NCBI RefSeq assembly: GCF_000283155.1
Contig: NW_004454163.1
Span: 393,214 to 457,213, forward strand
Reading direction: 5' to 3'
DNA from: Ceratotherium simum simum
Lineage: Eukaryota > Chordata > Mammalia > Perissodactyla > Rhinocerotidae
DNA: 64,000 bases
Shown: positions 46,403 to 58,270 of the stretch, in pieces
Layout of the letters: each line of letters begins with the position of its first letter
How positions within the stretch are numbered: position 1 is the stretch's first letter
Notes under the pieces: model-generated
The model's database searches: none
Seen by the model: the letters and a program-made list of their open reading frames with translations, nothing else
Told to the model about the DNA's origin: nothing
Made by a program: the position numbers and the translations under genes

Positions 46403-46539
46403 TATTTTGCACCTTTTGTTTGAATTTATTTGAATCTCCCTAAAAATAAGATCCTTTTCTTGGATAACCTTAATGCCATTAGCTCACCTAATAAATTTCA
46501 CACTATTTCTTTGGCGTACTGCGTATTCTCTGCCCCTCC
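46403..46539. other. Unassigned sequence
   Basis: Short unassigned stretch. Confidence 0.35.
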
Positions 46540-46995
46540 ACATTTGTCCTTAGTCCTCCATGCGGCTCTGCATGATGAGAGACATCCCTAGAAAGGGCAT
46601 TGCTGAGCTCTCTTCCCCTCTGGCTCCCATTTGTGGAGGAGAGGACGTTTAGAAGGCAGGAGAGTGATGTTCGGGTATTTATTCCCCTGGTTTCTCTCCT
46701 GCTGGGCTGTCTGGCTATGCTTCTCTACCTAAGATAACAGTTCTCTCGGGGCGGTTCTGCCAGTTAGTTTTGCGTCTTGTTGGAGTCAGGTATCCACTCC
46801 TGCCCTGTGCCCTTTGTGGCCTAAAGCTGATAACTGTTCCCCATAGTTGCTAGTCCTGAGCTGCATCACCATTCCTTGTTTTGATCTCTTAAGCCTGTCC
46901 ACGCCTTTGTAAATCTCTCTCTTCACGATTATATCTCAATGACTCTTTTTTGAGTGTGCCATCTTTTTTTCCTACAAGGACCTTGACTGATACAA
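46540..46995 (+). repeat. Old LTR-like repeat, family not assigned
   Basis: Same family as 30946-31480: 'GGGTATTTATTCCCCTGG', 'CACGCCTTTGTAAATCTCTC', 'TTTGAGTGTGCCATC' and 'GGACCTTGACTGATACAA'. Confidence 0.6.
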
Positions 46996-47039
46996 TTGGT
47001 TTCATCTATTATCCAGTCTAGATGCAAATTTTCCTCGTT

Positions 47040-47805
47040 TCAAAAAAATTTTTGCTTTGTTTTGATTTTAGAAGTTATTTTGTTCAATTCAAAATCCAAA
47101 CAAGGTCCATATATTATATTCGGTTGTCATTTGGGTCGCAAATATCTTGTAACATCATTTAATACCTTTATCTAATTTTTTTCCTTCCTATCATGGTATT
47201 GTCGTAAAAACAAGGTTAGTTGTCCTGAGGAATGTCCCACATTCTAGATTTTCTCCATGTGATTGTCATCTAAGTGATATGTAGTTAGATTTATTTCAAG
47301 TGTATTTGTAACTTTTAAGATTGCTTTTTTCTTTGTTGTTTAATTTATTTATTTTACTGTTAAACACATGAAACTTGTGCTTCCCAAATTAATACTATAT
47401 ATCAAGGCATTTTCAGCGACATCTTGCTTCCCTCTGTGTCTTCTTGCTTTCTGTATAGATTATGTTTTTTATTAGTTTTTGGTTTTTCCTTCGAGAGATT
47501 TTTTTTTCCAGTTTTCCAATCACCATTTATTAAAAGTCTGCCCTTTCCCTTCTGATGTGATACGAATACCATTTAATACATTTCCAAACACACTTGGGTC
47601 TATTTTGGTCTTTTTATTCTTTTCCCACTGGTTTATGTGCTACTACATTTTTAAATTATAGAAACATAATAACATAACAATGTAAGGTAGGGCAAGTTCC
47701 CTTATACCATGATATTATTTTCAATTATTTTCTAGATATTCTTTCTTATTTGTTTTTCCATATTAATTTTAAAATCAAATTGTCTTTTTCCAGAAAAACA
47801 CTTGT
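47040..47805 (-). mobile_element. LINE-1 3' UTR and ORF2 C-terminus, reversed
   Basis: 47040-47300 resembles a reversed L1M/HAL1-type 3' UTR ('AATCCAAACAAGGTCCATAT'). 47500-47805 is a reversed ORF2 C-terminal part ('TGGTTTATGTGCTACTACA', 'CTTGTTAGTG' end). Strongly diverged. Confidence 0.65.
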
Positions 47806-47949
47806 TAGTGTTTGTAGTGGTTCAGAGATGTGTCCACAAATTTTTTGATAGTCTTCCCCTCAAAAGGTGGAACTTAATTCCTCTTCCTTTCAGTGTGGGC
47901 TTGACTTAATGATTTACAATACGGCAAAAGTGATGGGATATCTCAGCAG
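47806..47949 (+). repeat. Possible MaLR/MER LTR fragment
   Basis: 'GATAGTCTTCCCCTCAAAAG', 'TCAGTGTGGGCTTGACTTAA' and 'CAAAAGTGATGGGATATC' resemble the 5' part of an MLT-class LTR. It runs directly into the minisatellite. Confidence 0.5.
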
Positions 47950-48505
47950 ACCGTGCAGCTGGCTAGGGTACATGTTCAGGCAGGGCCAGGGCTTTGTGAC
48001 CGGACAGCCTCAGGCTGTACTACATGATCAGGCGGGGCTGCAGACTGTGTCCTGGAGTTGAGTGTGGCTGCAGGCTGGGTTCTGTGATCTGGCACGCGCT
48101 GGCTGCGCTCCACTCTTGGGTGAGGTTGTTGTCCGGATTCTCTGATGTGGTCCAGCCACAGGCTATGCTCCAATATTGGGTGGAGTCACTGGCTGGGCTT
48201 TCTGCCTGGGTGAGGCTGCAAGGCTGTGCTCAGCAATCAGGCCGGGCCACAGGCTGGGACCCGCTGCAGGACAGAGCTGTCAGCTGGTCTCCACGGCGGG
48301 TACCATAGGCTGGGTTCTGAGGCTGGCCGGGGTCACTGTTTGGGCTCCCCAGGGAAGTGCAGCTGTAGGGCATGCTCAGCAGTTGGTGGAGCTACTAGCT
48401 TTACTCCCTGCCTGAGCGGGTCTGTAGGATGGCCGCCACGGATGCTCAGGTTCTCTGGCCAGGCTTCCTGTTTGGGCAGAACTGGTGGCTTTGCTCAACA
48501 GTTTT
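47950..48505. repeat. GC-rich minisatellite, about 18 units of about 30 bp
   Basis: The unit, starting CTGCAGGCTGGG and ending about GGGTGAGG, recurs with strong divergence; most units I could delimit are 29-31 bp. Because 30 is a multiple of three, open frames run through it on both strands (up to 94 codons), none with a domain. It sits between a reversed L1 ORF2 end and further AT-rich sequence. Confidence 0.75.
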
Positions 48506-48900
48506 CTTGAAAATTCTTTTAATCCCTTTTTTGATTTCTATTTAAATTTTTATAAATTTTCTTTTCATTCTGCATTGGCTTTTTGTACATTCTATGGTAG
48601 ATATTCATTCTTGTATTCCTTGTATTCTGATCTTTATGTCTGATTTTTTTTCTAGAGATCTGTTGTTTTATAACCTCTTGATGTTGTCATATAATTTCTA
48701 TCTTTTCTATTAAGTTTTGTGCTGTTTTCAAGGCTGCAATTTCTTTCTTAATTTTGTTAATATCTTTGAGCTCATTTTCATTTACTTTGTTGATAAATTT
48801 TTCTAGTGTATTCCCTTTGTCTATTGAAATATAATTATGTTAATTTTCATCATTTTCCTTGTTAATAACTTTATATGGTTTAGATCATATTGCTCCCCCT
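48506..48900 (-). mobile_element. Possible reversed LINE-1 ORF1-side sequence
   Basis: T-rich text such as 'TTTGAGCTCATTTTCATTTA' resembles reversed L1 ORF1 coiled-coil coding DNA. The assignment is weak. Confidence 0.4.
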
Positions 48901-49957
48901 CCACCACTATATTTCGATGCCGTGGATTTTCTTAGTGCGTTAGGAGGGTGTTCTTGCGGAGGGCTCCTTGGATTGAGAATTTCCTTTCTGTTGTTATGTG
49001 AAATACTCAAAATATGAAATACTCAAACCCTGTGTAGTTGCTTTTCTCTTTTATAGGTACGTCTAGATCAGAATATTTTCTGTCTTCAATGCATGCTTCA
49101 GCCCTGAGCTACGTAGCCTTGCATTCCAAGATAGTGCTCTCAGACTTACTCTCATAATTTTGCCTTTATACTATTTTCCAGCATTTACATCCTTTGGGTG
49201 CCTCCACCCTTTATCTGAACCTTCTCTGTCTTTACACCCAGTGTTCTTGTTCCACTCACTTTAGCATCTATTTCCTGTAGTGTTCCTTGAGAGTAGGGCT
49301 TTGCACTTCTAAAAATGAGTATTTGCTCTGTATTTCTCAAGGGCTTATCCTGACAAAGCTCTGTTTGATCCTTTCACATTCATAAGCCACATTTGCTCTC
49401 TGTGAAACTTGTGTCCTGTATGGACGTTTAGGTTGTTCCCTGATACTTTAGTTTCAACTTCCATAAGGTTATCTCATTTTGATTGTGATTATTTTGGAGT
49501 AAAATTTGGTTTCCATGGCTTGTAGGATAAATGGGTGTCACCCTTCCACTCCTCAACGCTCTAACCCCATAGTCTATGCAGGACACACAGCTGTTGGTGG
49601 TTTAGCCGCACTTGCGCCTGCTCTGAAGTTCATGAGGATTCTTTGTCCATAGTTTTGTTGAGGATATTGTCTACAGTTTTGTTTTGTGTTGTCTTCTTTA
49701 ACACTCCTGATTTATTATTATTTAGGAGGACTTTTGGAGTACTTAAAAAATTATACTGCTGCCATCATCACATTGCTAGTTTTTGGTTTATTTGATATTA
49801 AGAGGCTTAAACTTTTGTTTGTGTAGTGAAATCTATGAGTATTTTCATTACCAGTTTATTTAGAAATGTGAAAATAAAAATATATTGATATTTTACTTTA
49901 AGCTCATGTGAGAGCATTGGGGGAATGTAATATTGAATGTTGTTGATTTTCTCTCTC
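48901..49957. other. Unassigned sequence
   Basis: No gene or family assigned. Could be further reversed old L1 5' sequence. Confidence 0.35.
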
Positions 49958-50062
49958 CTGTTTAGTGGGCAATATGAGGGCAGTGATCATGTCTCATTTA
50001 TCTGTGTTCACATCACCTGGCACGTACAAACAAATGCGTGTTGAAAAAAATGAATAAAAAAT
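49958..50062 (+). mobile_element. L2 LINE 3' end fragment
   Basis: 'AGGGCAGTGATCATGTCTCA', 'CACCTGGCACGTACAAAC' and the decayed 'TGTTGAAAAAAATGAAT' match the L2 3' end. Confidence 0.7.
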
Positions 50063-50244
50063 TTGATTAATGAATTATTATTGTGATTCGATGAAGTTTT
50101 TATTCTTGGTCTACCTGTGTAAAATTTTAATGCCTACTTCTTCACCCCTCTAAATTTCTACCTCCCTTTTCTGCTTTCTTTTTCTCCTTAGCAAGTATAC
50201 TACCATCATTTTACATCTTCTTTGTCTTGTTTATTTTTTCCCTC

Positions 50245-50385
50245 CATCCCCCAACACCCCAACAAGAGTGTAAGCTTATGAGGGTTGGAATTTTATTATT
50301 TGTTTTCTTCACTGCTGTGTTCCTAGTATCTGGAGAAGTAGCTGGCAAAGAGTAGATATCCAACAGACAATTCTTGGGGTGATTT
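50245..50385 (+). mobile_element. L2 LINE 3' end fragment
   Basis: 'GTGTAAGCTTATGAGGGTTG', 'TTCACTGCTGTGTTCCTAGT' and 'AGCTGGCAAAGAGTAGAT' match the L2 3' end. Confidence 0.7.
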
Positions 50386-50885
50386 TCTTAACAATGAACT
50401 TTCACGATCCTCATTCTTACAAATGTGAGGTCACATCAGCTGAAATAATGGAATTTCTAGCTTTTCAGAAACATGGTTTAAATTAAAGAAAAAGGGAAAA
50501 CTGAGACCATATATTTGTTATAAGCAGATCTAATTAACAGAAAATAGCTCCTTAATTGAAAAGAAGAAATTTTGTATCATTTACAAAATATTACATCATT
50601 TTAACAGAAAAGCTCTAAGTTGAAAAATGAAAATGCTTATTTTTTTCTTATAGTTTTTTTCTCATAGTTCTTATAGTTTCTGTTTGCTCTACCGCCTGCT
50701 TTTGGAAATGGCTGACTATAACAATTTCTTTTCTTTGCACTCATGTTTTATTAAATGCTTCACTGAGTGAACATATCATAAGCATGTTAAAAGAGTTCCA
50801 TATAGTGATAAAATAGGTATTATTTGGTTTCAGCATGTAATGCACATTCATTGCATATTGTTTTCTGTCATGTAAAACTGTACTT

Positions 50886-50990
50886 GAAAGTTCCTTGAGG
50901 CTGGTATTGTGTTTTAATCACTTTTCTATCCATGACAGCTGGCATGGTACCTGAAATATAATATGCTCTTAGTAGTAAGTTTATGAAAGA
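50886..50990 (+). mobile_element. L2 LINE 3' end fragment
   Basis: 'GAAAGTTCCTTGAGGCTGGT' and 'AGCTGGCATGGTACCTGAAA' match the L2 3' end, with the terminal repeat lost. Confidence 0.6.
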
Positions 50991-51119
50991 AATTGATTTC
51001 CTTTACAAGTCCTTGACATCACCCATATTTTAAATGAGTTGAAGCCAGTGGTTTAGTCAATTTCTTTATTTGAGCCAAAGTGAAGTGTAGGAAAAATACA
51101 CTAATTACAGCGGCTATGA

Positions 51120-51560
51120 AAATACACCTATCAGATCTCCTGCCTGGGGAGCATAATAGACTGACAACCTTAGCAGCTTCCCCTCTGGATCCCCTATCAT
51201 GTTTGCTCTGAGACCATACTTCCTGGTGGGCTGCTCCTAGCCAATGACTGAGCTTAGTGAGGGTACTAAGGCCATCCCTTCCTATGAGATGTAGGAATCT
51301 TCTTAGGGATGATTGACTTGAGAAGTCCCCATCAGCCTGGCTGAAACTTTCTTAGAACTCTGTGGCAGTTGGAAATTCCCTCTACCCAATCATCCTCCCT
51401 TTCCTTTCTCCTTTCACAGGTGTCAGACCTGCATCATGCTCCCTCCCCCAATAAATCTCTTGCAAGCTAATCCCAACTTTTCAGCACATCTGAATTAACA
51501 CAGAATTCTCACTAACAGTTTCTCTTCTCTTCAAGTGCCTAGAGGGGTCAACACAAAAGG
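51120..51560 (+). repeat. Possible old LTR-like repeat
   Basis: 'CCCAATAAATCTCTTGCAAG' followed by 'CTAATCCCAACTTTTCAGC' resembles the 3' end of an old LTR. The rest is not recognised. Confidence 0.4.
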
Positions 51561-52174
51561 ACAACACAATGTATATTTGATACATAAATTGGTATTTGAC
51601 TTAGATCATTGTTACCTGGTTTACAGCTCATACCAGATACTCATAGAGGAAAAACAGTGTAGAAAGGTAATATCTGTGTCTAAATCATCCCTCAGCTCAG
51701 GATGCTATCTTTGATGGAAATATTGGTATAAAAGCAGGAAATGTCAACCCATCCATCTGGTCAAATATTAAAGCTATGCTTCAGTGATACGATATTTCTG
51801 AGGCTACTTGAAGGTGAAATTGAAAAGACACAAGCTTTGGAGTAAGAAAGATGAGTTTATAGGAAATTATGTTCATGACAGAAATCCTGAGGCTACATGG
51901 AGTGACCAGTAAAATAATTCATTAATTCAAATAAAATTTTCCAAATCTTATCTCATGAAACCATCTGATCTAGTCAGAAGTATGATGACCTTCTTATAAA
52001 TTCTTAATGAAATGAGTTGATGGTAAAGAGAATAATGATATTAACAACCTATTAACAATTAACAACAAGACCTAAAGTAAAATTTCTTTTATATAGATTG
52101 TGACTTTTCTGATGTGTCAAATAAGAAAAAAAATCTTTAAATTCATACTAAATATTTTTTCTTTAACATCTGTT
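51561..52174. other. Unassigned AT-rich sequence
   Basis: Nothing recognisable. Confidence 0.35.
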
Positions 52175-52189
52175 TTACTTGGTATTTTT

Positions 52190-52714
52190 TTTAAATGTAT
52201 CTCCTTTATTTTTGTATATTGTTAATAGTGATTGCTTTTTTTTTTGTTTTTTATAATTTTATTTATTTATTTTTTCCCCCAAAGCCCCAGTAGATAGTTG
52301 TATGTCATAGCTACACATCCTTCTAGTTGCTGTAGGTGGGACACGGCGTCAGCATGGCCAGAGAAGTGGTGCATCGGTGCGCGCCTGGGATCCGAACCCT
52401 GGCCGCCAGCATTGGAGCGTGCGCACTTAACCACTAAGCCACGGGGCCGGCCCGCTTTTTTTTTTTTGAGAAAGGTTGGTGCTGTGCTAACATCTGTTGC
52501 CAATCTTTCCTCTTCTATTTTTCTTTTTTCTCCCCAAAGCCCCAGTACATAGTTGTGTATCATAGTTGTAGAGTTGTAGCTCTTCTATATGGGATACCGC
52601 CTCAGCATGGCTTGATGAGCGGTGAGTAGGTCTGCGCCCAGCATCTGAACCAGTGAACCCCAGGCCGCCAAAGTGGAATGTGCCAACTTAATTACTACGC
52701 CACTGGCCAGCCCC
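52190..52714 (-). mobile_element. Older ERE-type SINE carrying a nested ERE and a possible 3' transduced segment
   Basis: The body lies at about 52466-52714 (GCTAACATCTGTTGCC, AAAGCCCCAGTACATAG, CAGCATGGCTTGATGAGC, ending GGCCAGCCCC). Its target duplication TTACTTGGTATTTTT / TTACTTGGTATTATT lies at 52175-52189 and 52715-52729. Between the left duplication and its tail is a nested ERE plus a roughly 45-nt non-SINE segment (52190-52233) holding, on the minus strand, an AATAAA 18 nt or so before an A run. Confidence 0.85.
52246..52453 (-). mobile_element. Younger ERE-type SINE nested in the tail of another ERE
   Basis: Includes AAAGCCCCAGTAGATAG, a reversed B box GCGCCTGGGATCCGAACCC, and the end GGGGCCGGCCC. 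It is flanked by GC plus ten T (52234-52245 and 52454-52465), so it inserted into the T run of the older SINE. It looks the least diverged ERE in the window together with 28572. Confidence 0.92.
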
Positions 52715-52729
52715 TTACTTGGTATTATT

Positions 52730-55700
52730 TATAAAGAAAGGAAACAAACTCATAGTATTTAAAAAAAAAAAAAAACCTACAAAACAAGCAAAATAATTCA
52801 TTAGAATCCATTAATTTTATAAATTCAGACTTTTAAAAGTATAAAATAAGGCCCAGTAAATATAAACCTCTTTATAGTGATTCTCCTTTTTGAACCTTAG
52901 TCTGAGATGGCTTCTAGTTTTAGAATGAAGGTGGTCATTGGATGTGATGGAAATAATTATATGTGATGGAGCAAAATATAAACCCTAGGTGAGATTTATC
53001 AACCCATGGAGCAACCATATTCTTAGGGTGCAGTCAGATGGCAGGCTGGTGAAGTTTGAAAAATCTCTTCAATGATTTGGATATGGCCCCACTTCTGCAC
53101 TGGGAAACATCGACTACCTGCTGTAGGGAGTGATCAGAGGGACACTGCCAGGTAGTGTCAGGCCCAGGTGGATGAGCACTTCCTTCTCCAGGGGTAGTGT
53201 TGTTGAGGTGTTTCCATTTCAGGAAATAATAGAGGCAAGTGTTCAGTAAAAGGAGAAAAGCTGGTTTATTTTACCCCTCAAAATGGGCTTCTCTCTATCC
53301 AGGTTTCATCTGCTTAGCTTTCAGAAATGAGCCATGTCACTCTTTGTATAAGAAGCACCTACAGAAAGTGGGAGTGGGTGAGATTTTGATATTTAATACA
53401 AAGAAAGGAGGTGTGGGGTAGTGTTTTGTTAAGCCTAGAGCACTTTACAGGCTCAAAGTCTTCAACAATCAACAATTTCTCTTTCCTCAATCAGTGGAGA
53501 GTCCTCTTTTCTCCTCCCTCAGATACTTATAACTTTCTTAATCAAATTGGAATTTATTAGTCATGCATTCTCTCGTCTGGTTTCATCCAATAACAGGTCT
53601 TTATCTCCTAGCTGTCCCAAGTTCTATGCAGTATCCCATAGCTTTTCAATATACGTTGTCCCCACTACCCACTTCTGTTTGATTACTGCTATTTCTGCTC
53701 TGATTGTAATTTTTCTGCTGATGAAATTAACCTTTACGCCAAACAATCTGTGCCCCAGTGACAACCCATCAGCTCTCTTTATTTTTTCACCAGTTGTTTT
53801 TATTTTTTTCCTCCTACCTTGTGAAGCTGACAAGAATTTCTGTTTATAAATGAAATTCTACTTGGTTGCATGAAAAACTACTGTAAAATTGTGACTATAA
53901 TTTGGACATCATGCATGAGGGGAATATTTGTGTTATATTTTGTCCAAAGTCTAGGTTATGATGCAGTGTAGTGGTGGGGAATGACAGCTAATTTGAGTGA
54001 GGTTAGACTAGTGAAGCAAAGCTATACAATTCTAGTGCTGCTGGTGAAAACAGGTATTTCCTCCTTTTATTAAAATGATGCTCTTTTTTCTTTTAATACA
54101 GACAATAGAAATGGCATTGCCTATAGCAACCTCGCTTTCCTCTCACCCCTTCAATATTGAAACATCCCGCGCTACTGTAATGAATGACAAAGACTGTTAC
54201 TTGGCATAAACAGAGGAAAGACAGAATTTTAAACTATGAGTAGGTTTATTTTATCCTAAATATCTGCCTCTCCAACATTTTAAAGATAGGCCTACTCATT
54301 CTTCATGGTGCTCATATCTGGCATTCCTCTTTAAAACACAAATCCTCTTGCTGTATTTTTCTTAAAAGTAGAAAGAATGACACATAAGATAATGCCCTAG
54401 ATTGTTTTTCTATGTAGCAGGAGCCAGCATGCTGCTTGAGTTTTGGCTGTAGGATGGTAAAGTCTGCTTGCTTTCAATTATTCAAACCCATTTGTGTTTT
54501 TCATGCCAAGTTGGATAGGTTTATATTTCTATTTTTCCCATTCTGAATGAGGTTCTTCGGATGAATTATTCCATCCCTAGGCTACTGCATGGAAAGTAAC
54601 TTCTGAAGCCTTTTAGGGAGTTCATAGACTTCAAAGCAAGGAATCTCTCCTTGTTGCTTACTACCTAACTCTTCTCTTTTGCCTCTTGACTTGCAGTAGT
54701 CTATGCTAGATGCTCTTACCCAGTGATGCCATAGTCAGCAGATTTTCTTTTAGAAAGATGAGTATTACCCAAAGAAAGCTCCTTTTCAAAGAAATAATTT
54801 CATGTTTCACAGTCTGTTAACTGACAAAGCATAACCAAAAAGAGAAAAAGAAAAAAAAACCCGGGAATTGATTAGCCGATTTAGACCCTGGCAGGCTGAA
54901 TCCATCTATACGGCTGTTCTGTATATATTCACGGCCCCAGCCAGTACGTGTGCTCGTCCACATTCGTTGTTTATTTATTTTCACCCTGAAGCACTAGCAC
55001 TGATTGCAACAATTGAGTGACTTGGTTGGCAGGGTGAACTGTGAAATCACAAAGTCTATGTCTGGCTGGTCATGTGGATAATACCGAAGAGCACCAGCCA
55101 GCTCCTGCCTGTGGCTATGTCAGCTGAGCTCTCCAGAAACATTTTTTCCCTCATTGATTTTTTTTTTTTTAATTTCTATGAAACCAGGATTGGGACCCAG
55201 CAGGTTTTGAATGATGCCAGCATCCTGTTGAGTTGTAAGAAAAGGCTGGGAATAGGAAGTATATTGACACAATTTATTGGATAAAGTGCAATGAAGTGAC
55301 AGAACAAGCTACCGAGGTATTTGCTCTGTGAAAGCTCTTTAGAACAAGAGATTTGGGACAACGAACTACAAATGTAACTGGTGATCAGGGTTGAAGGATG
55401 TCCCTTTCAACTCCTTTTGATAGAACAACTCCTTTGATTGCTGGGCACACTAAAAGCTTCTCATTCTCTATTAATTTTTTATACTGTTAATTGCTAATGC
55501 CTATTTGAAATAGTGGGATTTCCAGCTGTTGAATGAAATGACTTTAGGAAATGAAATTAATTGGTGTATTCTTCCTTTGTGTACATGATAATTCCACGTT
55601 AAAATTAAATGAAGATCTCAGAATATGTTCTCTTGCAAAATGTATCAAAATGTGCCTTAAAAATAGTATATCATATAAGACTTAAGCTACTCAATCTGCC

Positions 55701-56799
55701 TCATAAAGAGTTTTATAAATAAACACATTTCATAATATATTAAATAGACGGAGCTAAAAGCCTTCCTCTGTCCCCTGATCCATCTCCATACTACCTACAC
55801 ACACAGATAATCAGTTAAGTTCAAGAATCCATACCAACTTCCACGGAAAAACTCCTGTAAGGACATTTAGCCAGATCTTTCCTGATGGGCAAAACTTCCT
55901 CGGCATGCACATTGGCAACTTTGAGAAAAGCATAGATATCAAACAAATATTTGAGGAGTGCTTAGATAAGAAAACAGTGACCACGGAAAACCAGTACGTG
56001 TTCACAAAGAACGTCATGGGAACAACACCTAATTTACCTTTTTATTATAGATAATGGGACAGATAAATTATATGCTAGTTGGGCAGAGTAGTTGATCCAA
56101 TGTTTCAAGACAGCATTTTGAGCAAGAAGTGTATAGGGATATTAAGAAAAATCTAGCTGGTTGAATTATCATAGCCTAAGAGTGTTGATTAATGGATTAA
56201 TAAACTAGAGGGAACATACAAAGGTATATAATTCAGAGTTCTTTTCTTGTTCTAACCCGGTTAGATATTTTTAGTGATAATTTCAACGCTTATCAAATTT
56301 TCAGATGATTCATAGTTAATATGTTAGATAAAATTAGTATTTTTAGAAAGATCTCTACAAGGAAAAATTTGAAATTAATAAGGTTAAGTTAAAAGAAATG
56401 GTGTAAAGGTGTATATTTAAGAAAAAATTAATTGTGTGAGGACAGGATTCAAGAGGCCTGGCATGGCAGTTGTAGTACATGCGAAAAAGTCCTGCAGATT
56501 TTATCTACATAGAAGATTAGTATAAACTATCAGCGTGTTGTGTCTGCGAGAAAGGCCAATGCAATCTCAGAAGTGGGTAAATGGCTGAGGGGAGGTAAGC
56601 ATCCACATAATGCTCCATTGCACTCATGTGGAATATGGTGTCAAATCCCTTTTGTCACAGTCAAAGGGACACAGATAAGTTAGAAATTATTCTGAGGCAT
56701 ACAAAGTGAATTATGAGAATTTTAAATCTTTCACTATTTATTTATTCATTTAATACTAAAAATATTTCCTAGTCTCTACTGTTGCCAACCTCAATGTCA
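52730..56799. other. Unassigned sequence
   Basis: About 4 kb with no gene and no family I can name. ORFs up to 100 codons (53547-53849) are without motif. An A-rich run lies at 52760-52775. Confidence 0.35.
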
Positions 56800-57008
56800 A
56801 GTTTTCTTTTGTAAGCATTGCTTTATTTAATCACCGTCACAACCCCTTGACACGTAGTTCTTATATTCATGATCATTTCACAGATGAGGAAACTGAGACT
56901 TCCAATGGTTAAATGACTTACTCAAAGTCTCCAAACCACTAAGTGGCAAAGCTGGAAATTTTATCTGACTCCAACGCCCCTTTGTTGAACCCCTGTGCTA
57001 TGTAACAC
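56800..57008 (+). mobile_element. MIR SINE
   Basis: 'ATTTAATCACCGTCACAACC', 'TTTCACAGATGAGGAAACTG', 'GACTTACTCAAAGTCTCCAA' and 'GTGGCAAAGCTGGAAATTTT' give a nearly full-length MIR. Confidence 0.88.
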
Positions 57009-57079
57009 AAAGAATGTTACTCACCTCCATGGTTACTTTAGAGTGAAGTGCAGAGCTGTACACTCAAGGTGCAATATAC

Positions 57080-57525
57080 TCTGGCCCCAATCCAGCTTTC
57101 CAGATGATTCCTTGCTACATCATTCATTCCACCCACTGCTCCAGCCAAGTTAGATGAATGTTCTGCTTCATCTCAGCCCCTGTCCTTCGATCTTGCTGTT
57201 TGCTCAACCTAGAGTAGCCTAGTTCCTGAGCACTCACGCTCAACTCTAACTTAAATGTGACTTCCTTTATGAGGCCTCCTGATTCCTTAAAATGAATGGA
57301 ATAATCCCTCCTCTAAACCTCCAGAGTTTTTCAAAAATATACCTTTTGTAACTATTAATCCTCTTCTTCTAATAATCATTTCTGTACAACTTTTAACTCT
57401 AATAAATAGTAAGCTCCTTAACAACAATGGCTGTGCCTTTTGCCTTGTTTCTCAGAGAATTCAGCTTAGGTTTATGTCTTACATTTATCAGTGGTTCAAT
57501 AAATATTTCTTGAATGAAAGAGTAA
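57080..57525 (+). mobile_element. L2 LINE 3' end, about 450 bp
   Basis: 'AACTTAAATGTGACTTCCTT', 'TATGAGGCCTCCTGATTCC', 'AGTAAGCTCCTTAACAACAA' and 'TCAATAAATATTTCTTGAAT' follow the L2 3' end over most of its usual length. Confidence 0.85.
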
Positions 57526-58032
57526 CATGGACGATTGTGGCCTGGGAGAGAGTACTTTCAAAAATATCACAATAGATTCAGTTGAATAAGATACCTATTG
57601 AAATATAGGTTGACATCTAATAAGTTGATCTGAAATCTGAGAAATGTGGGGGCAAGACATTATTCAATATTTGGTATTCTAAAGGAATTGTCTTTCAACA
57701 GAATAAAATTTCATCTCATCTTGTCTGTCATAACTCTGGAAGCAGTTTGAATCAGACTGGGGAAATCTAGAACTGGCAGTATAGGTGTCAATTCTTGGGA
57801 CTGTCTTTATCTTAGAAAGTGTAAGTCAGCAGATGTGGTGGGGTTGGAGGAAGTGACAAATTTCCAAGTGCAAGCATGATGAAATATCAGTATAGAAACC
57901 AAATTTCAAACTTGGCTACTAAACCAAGTGGAAAAAATGCATTTTGCACACGACAAATCAAGCTGGAAGAAGAATCCAAGATTTATGGTTTCCAACCAGG
58001 CAAAGGATTTTCATATATTCACAATATAAAAT
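57526..58032. other. Unassigned sequence
   Basis: Nothing recognisable. Confidence 0.35.
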
Positions 58033-58270
58033 AGGTTTTGGGAGCAGTAGTGTCTGGGTTTGATTCCTGGCTCTGTCACTTCCTGGCTGTGTGACCTTGG
58101 ACAACCCAAATAATTTCTCTGAGGTTTATTTTACTCACTTGTAAAATGGGAATGATAATTTGTATTAACTCTATAGGGTTATTGTAAGGACTAAACAAGT
58201 TAATGTGTGTAGATTGCCTAGAACAGTACCTTGCACATAATAAGAGCTTCATAACTGTTCGCTATTACAT
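58033..58270 (-). mobile_element. MIR SINE, reversed
   Basis: 'GGGTTTGATTCCTGGCTCTG', 'GGCTGTGTGACCTTGGACAA', 'CTTGTAAAATGGGAATGATA' and 'CCTTGCACATAATAAGAGC': a well-preserved reversed MIR. Confidence 0.9.

Noticed and set aside
47950..48505. CRISPR-like array of repeated units
   Set aside because: Units are diverged and contiguous with no spacers, and the genome is mammalian.
48024..48510. Several Trp/Gly/Ala-rich ORFs of 79-94 codons
   Set aside because: Produced by the 30-bp-period minisatellite, whose unit length preserves frame; not protein-coding.
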